A stretch of 64,000 nt of DNA from Rs1 sp000416275 (GCA_965243635.1 OZ251574.1:4774001-4838000); one strand, 5' to 3'. Positions 37,191 through 46,477 are shown, counted from the first letter of the stretch. Numbers and translations are program-made. The notes: generated by a model not told the origin, from the letters alone.

Positions 37191-37652
37191 TTAATAATCT
37201 GTTGCTAAAAATGTCATCGGCATCGGGTATGGCAACATGTTGGCAAAGAACACCGCTATCACACCGCTAAAAACGACACTGTAAAGAACAATTCGCACTA
37301 AGCTTTTCTCTCCTTGTAGATACAAAAAGCTACCGACAAATAACGCCGTTCCTAAATCAAAGCCCAGTGTCTCCAAGGTTAAAACATAGGCCGCGAACAG
37401 CCCCATCACGATAAACACTGAGCGAGTGTTACTACTTTCATCCGCCGCAACAACTATGGCAACGGGCTGCAGCAACTGCTTAACTATTTCCACTGCACAC
37501 ATCACAAAAATGGCCAGCGAAATCGGTAAGATAAAGATTAGATTCTCAATTTTATTCGACGCCGAGTAAACATCTGTTACATACCAAGCGGTAAATGCGG
37601 CTAAAGTAATTAACAATAATAAATTACTGATCGCTATTTTTTTAATATTCAT
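37191..37652 (-). CDS. tctB: Tripartite tricarboxylate transporter small permease TctB
   Basis: This is a 153-residue four-helix membrane protein (MNIKKIAISNLLLLITLAAF..., then GLFAAYVLTLETLGFDLGTA, a TctB landmark) that pairs with TctA. The ATG at 37652 begins a normal TctB N-terminus; a TTG 22 codons upstream would add a cysteine-rich stretch foreign to the family. The gene is separated from tctC by 229 bp containing a hairpin-forming MITE remnant, which may lower readthrough from tctC into the membrane subunits. Confidence 0.88.
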   Translation of the reverse strand: MNIKKIAISNLLLLITLAAFTAWYVTDVYSASNKIENLIFILPISLAIFVMCAVEIVKQLLQPVAIVVAADESSNTRSVFIVMGLFAAYVLTLETLGFDLGTALFVGSFLYLQGEKSLVRIVLYSVVFSGVIAVFFANMLPYPMPMTFLATDY

Positions 37653-37806
37653 CGACAAATATCCGTCATCAAAGATCCTATTTAAATACAAAATTCGGCA
37701 GGCAGTGCCGCAGCTCAAAGCACAACATTGACTGCTGTACGCTGTTGATTGAAGTTTAGCGGGAATTGAACTGCACAGAAGTAGACCGAGAACAGGCTAG
37801 CTAAGG

Positions 37807-37864
37807 CCTGAATCTGTGACTTGACAGCCGATGCTAAGCTAGCTTGGAAGTCACGGATTCAGGT
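37807..37864. repeat. Family A MITE copy A7, reduced to a hairpin
   Basis: This 58-bp copy consists almost only of the two ends, CCTGAATCTGTGACTTGACA and AGTCACGGATTCAGGT, so its RNA would form a hairpin of about 15 pairs around a short loop. It lies between tctC and tctB, 17 bp past the tctC stop. Confidence 0.75.
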
Positions 37865-37881
37865 TAAACTCTCGCCAGTGA

Positions 37882-38889
37882 TTAGTCTTTCATTAGATAA
37901 GCGTACTTTTTAAAGGCGCTGAAGTTACTTTCCATCAGCTGTTTGGACTTTTCTGGCCCTACCCAAACACCACCGATATTGCTGCGCTTAAGAAATTTTT
38001 GAACATCTTTTCTTGCCAGAGTGTTCTGAATTGCCAAGCTTAATTTATTAAAACGCTCAGGGTACTTCTGTTTAAACTCAGTGCTGACCGCAAAACCACG
38101 CATCGAACCCGGTAATACTGGCACGGTGATATTCGATGATTTTAGCGCATCATTGATGGTCGGCGCATCCCATTTATCGCTGCGCTCATCACGAACCACC
38201 GCCAGCGGGCGTAAAAACTCACGAATTCCCTCACTGCCTTGCGCGCTAATCGCGATCATATCGACTTGTCCGCCAGCCACCGCAGCCCGCGCTTTGCCGC
38301 CACCGTTATAAGTGACTAAAGATAAATTTTGCTGGGGAATATTGTGTTTTTCAAGCAGCAAGCGCAGCATTAAATGTCCGGCTGAGCCTTGCACAACTGA
38401 AGCTTTGACCTTCTTCGGATATTTTTTAATGGTCTCTAAAAGCTCGGTTAAGCTCTTATATTTAGTGTCTTTGTTGACCGCGATTAGATCGAAGTCAAAC
38501 CATTGAAAGTTAATGTAAGTGAAATCATCAATCGTATAACTGGCGTTGCCATTTAACACCGTGCTGGCCAGATAAGGGGCGAACGTTGAGGCGAATACTG
38601 TGTAGCCATCACCTGGGCGCTTCAACACATAATTGGCGGCTATCTGCGTAGCAGCGCCCTTTTTATTGATTATTTTTAGCGGCTCACCGAGCTCATCTGC
38701 CAGGAAAGTAGACATCGCTCTAGTCATGCGATCAGCACTGCCACCGACTCCAAACCCGACCACTAAATTAATCGGCTTATTCGGATAATCATCTGCAGCT
38801 GCAGCATGCACATTGAAACTAGTGACCGCAATCGCCGTTACTAGCACACTTTTAAAAAGTGAAGTTTTCATGAACCGTTTGAATAACAT
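37882..38889 (-). CDS. tctC: Tripartite tricarboxylate transporter binding protein TctC
   Basis: This 335-residue periplasmic solute-binding protein of the Bug/TctC family captures a carboxylate for TctAB. A signal peptide (MLFKRFMKTSLFKSVLVTAI..., cleavage near VHA) precedes YPNKPINLVVGFGVGGSADR, the diagnostic N-terminal block of the family; GSAGHLMLRLLLEK and YNGGGKARAAVAGGQVDMIA are further landmarks. The ATG at 38889 has AAGAGG at suitable distance; an upstream start would extend the signal peptide without reason. It is the first gene of the operon and is divergent from the tctDE-like regulators. Confidence 0.9.
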   Translation of the reverse strand: MLFKRFMKTSLFKSVLVTAIAVTSFNVHAAAADDYPNKPINLVVGFGVGGSADRMTRAMSTFLADELGEPLKIINKKGAATQIAANYVLKRPGDGYTVFASTFAPYLASTVLNGNASYTIDDFTYINFQWFDFDLIAVNKDTKYKSLTELLETIKKYPKKVKASVVQGSAGHLMLRLLLEKHNIPQQNLSLVTYNGGGKARAAVAGGQVDMIAISAQGSEGIREFLRPLAVVRDERSDKWDAPTINDALKSSNITVPVLPGSMRGFAVSTEFKQKYPERFNKLSLAIQNTLARKDVQKFLKRSNIGGVWVGPEKSKQLMESNFSAFKKYAYLMKD

Positions 38890-39270
38890 TTTTGTTTGCC
38901 TCTTTATTTTCATTATTGACATATCTAGGAGCCTGACCAAGCACCAAACAACCTACTGCGCCCAAGCCTATTTGGTTAACATTAACGTTCAATTTCGTTA
39001 AATAGCCTGCTATTTGACGAAGAAAAACAGCAAGCATAGCTAAATATTAGCTTTCACAATAGCTCAGTATCTGATCAGACAGCTCCTAGACTAATTCACC
39101 AAGCTGGCACCAGCCTTGCACCGCAAATTTATTTCATTTTAAAGCATTACAGTAATGATGTTATGGTGAAAGCTATTGATTTTATAAGAATTTCAAATCT
39201 ATTATCAATACAGGCGGATGAAACTAAGTTTTATTAATGCTAGGGTTAAACCAATATTTTATAAATATCT

Positions 39271-39279
39271 GGGGGGGGG
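39271..39279. repeat. G9 homopolymer before the response regulator start
   Basis: Nine consecutive G lie four bases upstream of the preferred ATG of the tctD-like gene and replace a normal ribosome-binding site. An upstream ATG at 39218 is in frame through the tract. A change in tract length would alter spacing to the ATG or break the longer frame. Confidence 0.85.
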
Positions 39280-39283
39280 ATCT

Positions 39284-39946
39284 ATGCGACTGCTGGTACT
39301 AGAAGACAATTTGACCTTGGCACAAGGTTTAAAGACCAGTCTGATTAAAGCTGGCTACGCGGTAGATTTAATTCACGATGGCAAGCAGGGCTTGGCGTTG
39401 CTCAAGTATCAAGCATATGATTTGCTACTGTTAGATTTAGGGTTACCCTCCATTGACGGCATCGATTTATTAAAAGAATTGAGAGCCTTCAACAGCGCAT
39501 TACCAGTATTAATTATTTCCGCCCGCGACCAACTAGACCAACGTATTCACGGTTTGGATTTAGGTGCAGATGACTATATTTGTAAGCCTTTTGGCTTAGA
39601 TGAAGTCTGTGCCAGGGTGCGAGCCCTGTTGCGCAGAGGCACCAACCAGACCAAATCTATACTTAACTATGCCGACCTCACTTTAGATACCCACACCCGG
39701 CGGCTCAGTTTTAAGGGCCAGCTAATCGAGTTGCATCGTCGCGAATTCACCGTGCTGGAATATTTCTTATTGAATATCGGCAAAATATTGAGTAAAGAAC
39801 AGATAGCCGAACACATCAGTAGTTTCGATGACGACATTAATCCGACCGCAATCGAAACTTATGTCTCTCGCCTGCGAAAAAAACTCGATGAATCTCTCAA
39901 CTTAAAAACCGTCCGCGGCTTAGGCTATCTACTCGAAAATGAATGA
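39284..39946 (+). CDS. tctD: OmpR-family response regulator, TctD-like
   Basis: This 220-residue regulator has a receiver domain with acidic pocket ED (8-9), phosphoacceptor Asp51 in LLLLDLGLP, the ISARD threonine/serine region and Lys in YICKPF. A winged-helix DNA-binding domain follows, with RREFTVLEYFLLN and YVSRLRKKLDE. It overlaps the sensor kinase gene by 8 bp and is divergent from tctCBA, the arrangement of TctDE systems that switch on carboxylate uptake. The ATG at 39284 matches family N-termini (MRLLVLEDN); an in-frame ATG 22 codons earlier is possible and would be translated across the G9 tract. Confidence 0.88.
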   Translation: MRLLVLEDNLTLAQGLKTSLIKAGYAVDLIHDGKQGLALLKYQAYDLLLLDLGLPSIDGIDLLKELRAFNSALPVLIISARDQLDQRIHGLDLGADDYICKPFGLDEVCARVRALLRRGTNQTKSILNYADLTLDTHTRRLSFKGQLIELHRREFTVLEYFLLNIGKILSKEQIAEHISSFDDDINPTAIETYVSRLRKKLDESLNLKTVRGLGYLLENE

Positions 39947-41369
39947 GCACACCCCCTCCATACGCTCGCAACTGATCTTGCAGTTAGCGATACTGTTAAC
40001 TATCTTAAGCCTGATTACCGGCCTTTTAATCTCGTATTTAATTACCGACAAAGCCACTAAAGTTTTTGACCACAGCTTACTCGCAGCGACCAACTCAATC
40101 GCACAACGCTTGAGTATTCGCGACGGAAAAACCTATTTACACATGCCTTATTTCGTCTTAGATATTATGCAATCAACCAGTGGCGAGAAAATTTTCTATC
40201 GCATCCAAAGAAGTGACGGAGAGATCTTAGCCGGCTTTTCCGGGCTGGCATTTCCGCAGGGGTATCAGCAATCATCGGTACCGATATTTTATAGCACCGA
40301 ATTTGCCGGCAACCAACTGCGAGCCGTCTACCTACCAGTGCTGGAAAAGACCTTAGGCGAAACTAAATACACCCATATTATCCTCGCAGAATCACTGCAT
40401 GGGCGCAGCAGCTTCTCTGCGGAGATACTCGCTATTTTGGCCGTGGTTACTTTTTTCGGCGTGATACTCTCCATAGTTATCGCCGTTTTTGCCGTCAATA
40501 ACTGCCTCTCACCGCTGCGCAAAATACGCCAATCGCTGATTACCAGATCGATGTACGATTTGGCCCCCCTGAACACCAAAGTACCTAAAGAAGTAGAGCA
40601 GTTAATTGCCAGCATTAATCAATTAATGACTCGTTTAAGAGAGGGCATCGAACATATTCAGCACTTTAATTCAGACGTCTCGCATCAATTGCGCACCCCC
40701 CTAGCAGAAATAAAAACCTTGGCCGAAGTCGCCTCCAGTGAATTTGATCAAACCTCAGCGCAATCGATACTCAGCAAAATAAATCAGCGGGCGGACTTTC
40801 TAATACGCACCACCCAGCAGCTATTAATTTACGCAAAAACTAACAAAAGCTTTTTAGATAACAGCCATTTAACTATCGTAGACCTAACTAAGCTGTGTCG
40901 AGATACCGCCGCTAATTTAGCCCCCGCCATCTATAAAAAAGGCCAGCAACTAGCCTTTATCACCCAGCCAAACCAAGCCATCTACATTACCGGTGATCCT
41001 ATCATTCTCGAGGGGTTAGTGATTAATCTAATCGAAAATGCCTCCCTGTACAGCGACAGTGATCCCTCCCCCACTAATGACACCATCACCATAAAAGTGT
41101 TTAGCGAAAACTGCCAGGCGATCCTCGAAATTATCGACCAGGGCCCGGGCATCGCAGAGGACCAACTAGCCAAAGTGACGCAGCGTTTCTACCGATTAGA
41201 TAGATTAAAACAAGGCAGCGGCTTAGGCTTGGCGATCGTGCGGCAAATCTGCGATTTTCACCAAGCGACCCTACAATTATCAAACAGCAAACCGCATGGG
41301 CTAAAAGTCAGAATTGCATTCGCCCTCGAAGAAAAACCCACCGCCACTCCCCAGCGGGCTGGGAAATAG
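39939..41369 (+). CDS. tctE: Sensor histidine kinase, TctE-like
   Basis: This 476-residue membrane kinase partners the response regulator. A first helix (~15-37) is followed by a periplasmic sensor loop of about 125 residues, a second helix (~165-187) and a HAMP linker. The H-box FNSDVSHQLRTPLAEIK puts the phospho-accepting His near residue 249, and an ATPase domain follows with N-box NLIENASLYS, G1 DQGPGIAED and G2 GSGLGLAIV. All catalytic boxes are intact. The layout and position next to tctCBA match TctE sensors of external carboxylates. Confidence 0.9.
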   Translation: MNEHTPSIRSQLILQLAILLTILSLITGLLISYLITDKATKVFDHSLLAATNSIAQRLSIRDGKTYLHMPYFVLDIMQSTSGEKIFYRIQRSDGEILAGFSGLAFPQGYQQSSVPIFYSTEFAGNQLRAVYLPVLEKTLGETKYTHIILAESLHGRSSFSAEILAILAVVTFFGVILSIVIAVFAVNNCLSPLRKIRQSLITRSMYDLAPLNTKVPKEVEQLIASINQLMTRLREGIEHIQHFNSDVSHQLRTPLAEIKTLAEVASSEFDQTSAQSILSKINQRADFLIRTTQQLLIYAKTNKSFLDNSHLTIVDLTKLCRDTAANLAPAIYKKGQQLAFITQPNQAIYITGDPIILEGLVINLIENASLYSDSDPSPTNDTITIKVFSENCQAILEIIDQGPGIAEDQLAKVTQRFYRLDRLKQGSGLGLAIVRQICDFHQATLQLSNSKPHGLKVRIAFALEEKPTATPQRAGK

Positions 41370-41478
41370 TTAAATAATGGCCCATGGAAAGGGCTTATAT
41401 AGAAGGTCTTATGGAATCGGCTATGGATAGACCTATATAAGAAGCTATCGATAAGTACAAAATAGAGCTAAATATAAA

Positions 41479-42357
41479 TTAGATTTTTGCTCGCCGCCCA
41501 GACAACAGTAGAAACAAGCCACTGACAATCACAATCGCACCGCCGATAAAGTCATACAGATCGGGCAGCTGCGAGAACATCAGCCATCCTAGCAGTATCG
41601 CCCAAAAAATTTGCGTGTACATAAAGGGCGCGACCACCGTCGCGGCGGTAAATTGGTGAGCGGCAATAATCAAACTGTGCGCCACCCCACCAAACAAACC
41701 AATGCTGATCAGCGCCGCCCACTGCATTGCACCTTGCGGCATTTGCCAAAAGAACGGCACCAGCAAAGAACTGACCAAAGCTCCGATCATCGCCGTGTAA
41801 AACAGCGTCACCGGCAGCGGATCAGAGTTGGCTAACTTGCGGGTGATTACATTGTAAACGGCAGTGCAACAAGCGGCGCAAAATATAAAAAAAGCGCCGA
41901 GTAACGTATTGCTTTCCGCTGCTAAATCAGCACCGGGTCGCACAATCACCAGCGTCCCGATAAAGCCGACAGCGATCGCAATTAAAGCCGTCATTTTGAC
42001 CTTTTCACCCAACAGCGGCATAGAGATAATAATCACCAGCGCCGGCACACAAAAGAAGATCGCAGTCGCCTCAGCCAGCCCGATCATCGTTAAACCATAA
42101 AAAAAGCAGCCGGTGTCGATCAGTAAAATCATCGAGCGCAACACTTGCATAGAGAGCCGATTAGCCCTGACGATACTACTGCCATACTTGGGCCAAAGCA
42201 CCACCAACATCAACAGCAAATGCCCTAGATAGCGCGCCCAAACTACTTGCGCAATCGGCATTGACTCGCCTAAGTATTTAGCAAAAGCTTCTTGAACTGA
42301 AATAAAAGCCATCGCACCCAGCATGCAATATATGCCTCGATAATGATCTGCTATCAT
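41479..42357 (-). CDS. EamA/DMT-family transporter
   Basis: This 292-residue inner-membrane protein has ten predicted helices in two EamA repeats (residues ~7-138 and ~150-285). Landmarks are FISVQEAFAKYLGESMPIAQ in the first half, the ATAIFFCVPALVII segment, and PFMYTQIFWAILLGWLMF in the second. DMT carriers usually export amino acids, nucleosides or drugs. It converges with the tctE gene and marks the end of the ordinary chromosomal stretch before the accessory region. Substrate unknown. Confidence 0.87.
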   Translation of the reverse strand: MIADHYRGIYCMLGAMAFISVQEAFAKYLGESMPIAQVVWARYLGHLLLMLVVLWPKYGSSIVRANRLSMQVLRSMILLIDTGCFFYGLTMIGLAEATAIFFCVPALVIIISMPLLGEKVKMTALIAIAVGFIGTLVIVRPGADLAAESNTLLGAFFIFCAACCTAVYNVITRKLANSDPLPVTLFYTAMIGALVSSLLVPFFWQMPQGAMQWAALISIGLFGGVAHSLIIAAHQFTAATVVAPFMYTQIFWAILLGWLMFSQLPDLYDFIGGAIVIVSGLFLLLSGRRAKI

Positions 42358-42719
42358 TTGATACCTTTAGATAAACGGATATTGCTTATAGTGGAGTTGG
42401 AAATGTAGCTTTAGTGATTATTTGCAACTTTCGAAGGTAGCCTACTTTTATAGTTAATTCTAGGCATATTTGTAATAAATTCAGAACTTTACCGTAGGGG
42501 TTTTGCTGAATGGGGTCGGGGTTCTGCATGTGATTATTATGTATTGTAGTTATAGGTGAGTTTAAAAAGTCAAAAATTAAATATTTAACTAATTTCTTTT
42601 TTAGTTTTAAGGTCAAGTTATTTCAAGAATTTCGCCTGCGGCGACTGACTTTCTTTTGATGAGCAAAATGAAAGTAAGCAAAGCAAAAGCTCACCCAAAA
42701 TTGTCGAAAGACTCCACCA

Positions 42720-42814
42720 CTATTGCCTGAATTGCCGGCCGTTCGTAGAGACATCCCTGTCTCACTCGCTCTGCGCGACGTCCTGTCGCTCCGCTTCGTC
42801 AATTCAGGCAATAG
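42720..42814. repeat. Long palindromic repeat with inner hairpin
   Basis: CTATTGCCTGAATTG and CAATTCAGGCAATAG form a perfect 15-bp stem; within it GAGACATCCCTGTCTC forms a second hairpin. The unit is markedly GC-richer than its surroundings and is preceded by CTTTCTTTTGATGAGCAAAA, a string I associate with dispersed repeats in gammaproteobacteria. A 67-codon open frame across it is not credible as a gene. Confidence 0.7.
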
Positions 42815-43033
42815 CGGCGGCGACAATAAAGGGAGTTAGCGGCTCCGTAGTGCAGTGTTAGTGGTGCTGCGGTTTCTTCTTTAAAAATCGGTACTTGACT
42901 AGAAAAAATGCTATTTAGGCTTAACTAATGACTGAAAAAGCTTAATGTTAATACAACATTGCTCAAAATGTGTTGCAAATTGAGACTCTAGACAGTCGTT
43001 CTTAATTATTTTACATTTCTTAGCTTATAAAAA

Positions 43034-43090
43034 ACCTATCTGTTCAAACTGATGGGGTTAAATTTTAATATAGTGCCTGTCTCAAAGTAT
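43034..43090. repeat. Family C repeat, truncated copy C1
   Basis: Shows the family's inner hairpin region (CCTATCTGTTCAAACTGAT) and right end GTGCCTGTCTCAAAGTAT but lacks the left TGGGACAGGC end. Confidence 0.65.
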
Positions 43091-43132
43091 TTCACTAAAC
43101 AATATAACCAGCATGCATGTGGTTTTGGCCTT

Positions 43133-43217
43133 GTTTAACGCAAGTTTAATCGCAAGATCCTGCAGTAACCGTGTAACAACCAGCAAGTTTACTACGCTGT
43201 TATGCTTGCCGTTAGGC
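43133..43217 (+). other. Integron attC-like recombination site
   Basis: The 85-bp segment starts with GTTTAAC (fits the R'' consensus RYYYAAC) and ends with GTTAGGC (fits R' GTTRRRY). Just inside, GCAAG pairs with CTTGC as the L''/L' pair, and TGTTATGC precedes the right end as in many chromosomal cassettes. The next gene starts 18 bp after GTTAGGC, the usual cassette spacing. No integrase and no second attC were found in the window, so this may be a lone or relic site. Confidence 0.5.
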
Positions 43218-43234
43218 CACTACAAGGATGAATT

Positions 43235-45004
43235 GTGAAAATTGAAAAAATTAAGGTGAATAATTGGAGGTCCATAAAAGATCAGGAGCTTGTAGCTCAA
43301 GACCTGATGGTTATTATTGGTCAAAACAACCATGGGAAATCCAATTTATTGTCTTCAATTCTATTTTTTTTCGGAGAAGTAAAGCAACAAGATCTTGATT
43401 TTTACCATGGCTCTAATGAACTATTTGTAGAATTGCAGTTTGAAGGTTTAGATGATGATGACAAGATTACATTCAAAAAATACCTTACTTCAGAAGAAAA
43501 AATAGTAGTTAGAAAGTCTGCCTACTTAGGAGGTAGTTTTGAATATCGTGGTTATATTGAAAACCCTGCTGAAAAATGGCTGCAAGAAGCTAATGCTTCT
43601 GCATATACCAAAAGAGAATTAGCAAGTAGCCTACCTTTTCATCCATTTATTCCGGAAACCGGGAGAATTACAAAACAAAATATAATTGATGCGCAAGTTT
43701 CTTATATTGAACAACATAGAGCCGAAATTAATTTTAGCTTTGAGAGAGAAGAAACTAACTTCTTAGGCCTAAAATCAGTTGCTAAAGGAATTTTCGGTGA
43801 GGTTTATTTTATACCAGCGGTTAAAGAAGCGGCTGATGACTTCACTTCTAGAGATTCCAGTGTTTTTGGAAAGATGTATGCCGATGTTGTCGCGTTAATG
43901 TCAGAAAGTAATAGCGACTGGAAAGAGACTAAAGAGAATCTAGGTAAACTTTTTTCATCATTAAATAAAAATGATAGCGATGGAAATAAAAACGAAGATA
44001 GGCCTGAACAGTTAATAAGTTTTGAAGAAGAGTTAACCAGAGAGCTCGTATCATGGGGAGCTAGCATTGATATCGAGATAAGTCCACCCGATATTGAAAG
44101 CGTCTTTAAGGCTAATACACAAGTTTGGATTGATGACGGTGTACGAACAGATATAGCACGAAAAGGCCATGGCCTACAAAGAGCACTAACAGTGGCATTA
44201 ATTCAAGTGTTAGCAAAGAGATCTATCGCTGCAGCAGAGGGAGAAGGAAATAAGAGTAGCCGTAAAGCCTCTAATTCCCGATATTTTATTTTTGAAGAGC
44301 CAGAATTGTATTTACACCCTCAAGCCCAAAGAGCTCTTTTTGACTCTTTTGTTAGTTTATCTGAGTCTGGAAGTCAGGTCGTTTTGTGTACACATTCAAG
44401 CGGGCTGATCGACGTAGAACGATATAAATCAATCTATATTGCAACAAAAGACAATGGCAATAATGAAACAATTATAAAACAGTGTGTTGAAAACTTATTT
44501 GATGGGGATACAAAGAAAGATTTTAATTTATCATATTGGATAAATCCAGATCGTGGTGAGCTTTTCTTTGCAAGTAAGGTGGTTTTGCTAGAAGGCGCTA
44601 CAGAAAAAACGGTATTTCCATTATTGGCTAAGGATATAGGTGTGTTTAAGTATGACTACACTCTTATTGATTGTGGTTCCAAAGATAATATACCTCTATA
44701 TATCAGACTCTTGAACAAATTCTCAATTCCATATGTAGCTGTGTATGATCAAGATCATCAAGGGCATAAAAGACCTGATGCTATAGCCTCTGCTAACATT
44801 TCAACTCAAAAAATTGAGGATGAAATTAACTCTGCTATTGGATCTTCAGTTGTCCTAATTAATGATATTGAAGAAGAGTTAGGGCTGCCTAGTGGCGGGA
44901 GCAGTAAACCTTATATGGCTTTAAATTATATTAGCTCAAAGGGATTTACCATTAATGAATCAATGCTGGGGAAAATTAAAGTTATATTTGATGCTCAGAC
45001 GTAA
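43235..45004 (+). CDS. OLD-family ATPase with TOPRIM nuclease domain
   Basis: This 589-residue protein combines an SMC/ABC-type ATPase with a C-terminal TOPRIM nuclease, like P2 OLD and GajA anti-phage proteins. The N-terminus has NNWRSIKDQ and Walker A GQNNHGKS (29-36). A signature-like KGHGLQRAL (310-318), Walker B FIFEEPELYLHP (351-362) and THSS H-loop (386-389) follow. The TOPRIM part has VLLEGATEK with Glu453 and YDQDHQG with Asp505/Asp507. All key residues are present, so nuclease activity is expected. It begins with GTG after AGGA, directly behind the attC-like site, and no UvrD-like GajB partner follows; a weak hairpin lies at ~45003-45036. A defence role is inferred. Confidence 0.85.
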   Translation: MKIEKIKVNNWRSIKDQELVAQDLMVIIGQNNHGKSNLLSSILFFFGEVKQQDLDFYHGSNELFVELQFEGLDDDDKITFKKYLTSEEKIVVRKSAYLGGSFEYRGYIENPAEKWLQEANASAYTKRELASSLPFHPFIPETGRITKQNIIDAQVSYIEQHRAEINFSFEREETNFLGLKSVAKGIFGEVYFIPAVKEAADDFTSRDSSVFGKMYADVVALMSESNSDWKETKENLGKLFSSLNKNDSDGNKNEDRPEQLISFEEELTRELVSWGASIDIEISPPDIESVFKANTQVWIDDGVRTDIARKGHGLQRALTVALIQVLAKRSIAAAEGEGNKSSRKASNSRYFIFEEPELYLHPQAQRALFDSFVSLSESGSQVVLCTHSSGLIDVERYKSIYIATKDNGNNETIIKQCVENLFDGDTKKDFNLSYWINPDRGELFFASKVVLLEGATEKTVFPLLAKDIGVFKYDYTLIDCGSKDNIPLYIRLLNKFSIPYVAVYDQDHQGHKRPDAIASANISTQKIEDEINSAIGSSVVLINDIEEELGLPSGGSSKPYMALNYISSKGFTINESMLGKIKVIFDAQT

Positions 45005-45085
45005 CGCCAGCTTGTTATGTAGTTAAGGTTGGCGCTTTTCCGTGGGGCATCCAAATAAAACACTCGCCAATTAAGGGAAATATAT

Positions 45086-46477
45086 ATGCATGAGATCATC
45101 TGCCCACACTGCGATAAAGCATTCAAAATCGACGAAGCTGGGTACGCAAATATTATAAAGCAGGTTCGCGACAATGAGTTTGAACTACAATTGCACGCAC
45201 GTCTTGAACTGGCGGAAAAGGACAAACTTAATGCAGTAGAACTCGCTAAAAGTGAAGCTAGTAACGAAATGCAAAAGGTAGCTGCGTCCAAAGATGTTGA
45301 AATTCTGGCATTAAAAGCAAAATTAGATACTGGTGAAGTCATTAAAAAACTAGCCGTGAGCGAGGCATTGGGCGATGTTGAAAAAGAGAGGGATACTTTT
45401 TCTCTTAAGCTTGAACAGGCTATGCGCGATAAACAAGCAGCTTCCGAACTTGCCGATGCGAAGCTTGCCAAGGAGTTACAGGAAACGACCACAACCAAAA
45501 ATGAAGAAATCAGAGATTTAAAAGCCAAACTTGATGTCACTCAATTTGAGCAGAAGCTCGCGGTCACTGGTGCAGTTAGTGCGGTAGAAAAGGAGCGCGA
45601 TGAATTAAAGAACGACCTTGAGCAAGCAGAGTTTAAAAAACAGCTCGATGAGCAGTCACTCAAAGATAAATACGAAATACAGCTTAGAGATCGTAACGAA
45701 GAAATTGATCGCCTCAGAGATATGAAAGCCCGTTTGTCAACTAAAATGGTTGGAGAAAGTCTTGAGATACACTGTGAAACCGAATTCAACCTTATTCGAG
45801 CAACAGCGTTTCCCAAAGCATATTTTGAAAAGGATAACGATGCAAAATCAGGTAGCAAGGGAGACTATATTTTTCGAGATTCCGATGACGCTGATACAGA
45901 GATAGTCTCTATCATGTTCGAGATGAAAAACGAGAATGACCAAACAGCGACCAAGAAGAAGAACGAAGATTTCCTTAAAGAACTCGATAAGGATCGTACT
46001 GAAAAACAGTGTGAGTACGCTGTCCTCGTATCTCTTCTTGAACCAGATAGCGAACTTTACAATTCAGGTATTGTTGATGTATCCCACCGTTATCAAAAGA
46101 TGTATATCATTCGTCCACAATTTTTCATTCCAATGATTACATTGTTACGAAACGCCGCCCAGAACTCTCTGAAGTATAAAACTGAACTCGCTATAGTGAA
46201 AGCTCAAAACGTTGATGTCACTAACTTTGAGAGCGAGCTTGATGAATTCAGGAGTGGTTTTGCTCGGAACTATGAGCTAGCTTCTAAAAAGTTTAAAACA
46301 GCAATTCTGGAGATCGACAAAACTATCGACCATCTTCAGAAGACGAAAGATGCGTTGCTTGGTTCTGAAAATAATCTAAGGCTTGCCAACAACAAAGCCG
46401 ACGAATTAACCGTTAAGAAATTAATCAGAAAGAACCCCACGATGACAGCAAAATTTGCCGAACTCAGGAAAACCTAA
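45086..46477 (+). CDS. DUF2130 coiled-coil protein with ExK nuclease-like core
   Basis: This 463-residue cytoplasmic protein begins with a zinc-finger-like MHEIICPHCDKAFKID (only one CxxC pair), the standard DUF2130 N-terminus. A charged coiled coil follows (~30-220, many K/E/D/A heptads). The C-terminal domain has GDYIF (~258) and MFEMKNE (~277-283), the spacing of a PD-(D/E)xK nuclease core with Asp and ExK. A second coiled coil ends the protein. The biochemical role of DUF2130 proteins is not established to my knowledge. It lies 81 bp after the OLD-like gene and 83 bp before the SIR2 gene on the same strand, so it may be a defence component or rider. Confidence 0.82.
   Translation: MHEIICPHCDKAFKIDEAGYANIIKQVRDNEFELQLHARLELAEKDKLNAVELAKSEASNEMQKVAASKDVEILALKAKLDTGEVIKKLAVSEALGDVEKERDTFSLKLEQAMRDKQAASELADAKLAKELQETTTTKNEEIRDLKAKLDVTQFEQKLAVTGAVSAVEKERDELKNDLEQAEFKKQLDEQSLKDKYEIQLRDRNEEIDRLRDMKARLSTKMVGESLEIHCETEFNLIRATAFPKAYFEKDNDAKSGSKGDYIFRDSDDADTEIVSIMFEMKNENDQTATKKKNEDFLKELDKDRTEKQCEYAVLVSLLEPDSELYNSGIVDVSHRYQKMYIIRPQFFIPMITLLRNAAQNSLKYKTELAIVKAQNVDVTNFESELDEFRSGFARNYELASKKFKTAILEIDKTIDHLQKTKDALLGSENNLRLANNKADELTVKKLIRKNPTMTAKFAELRKT

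Noticed and set aside
42623..42826. 67-codon ORF on the minus strand
   Set aside because: It is a translation of a dispersed palindromic repeat with a Ser/Arg-rich nonsense composition and no ribosome-binding site.
45003..45040. Second attC site after the OLD-like gene
   Set aside because: The segment has a short CGCCA/TGGCG hairpin but no GTTRRRY right core or RYYYAAC left core.
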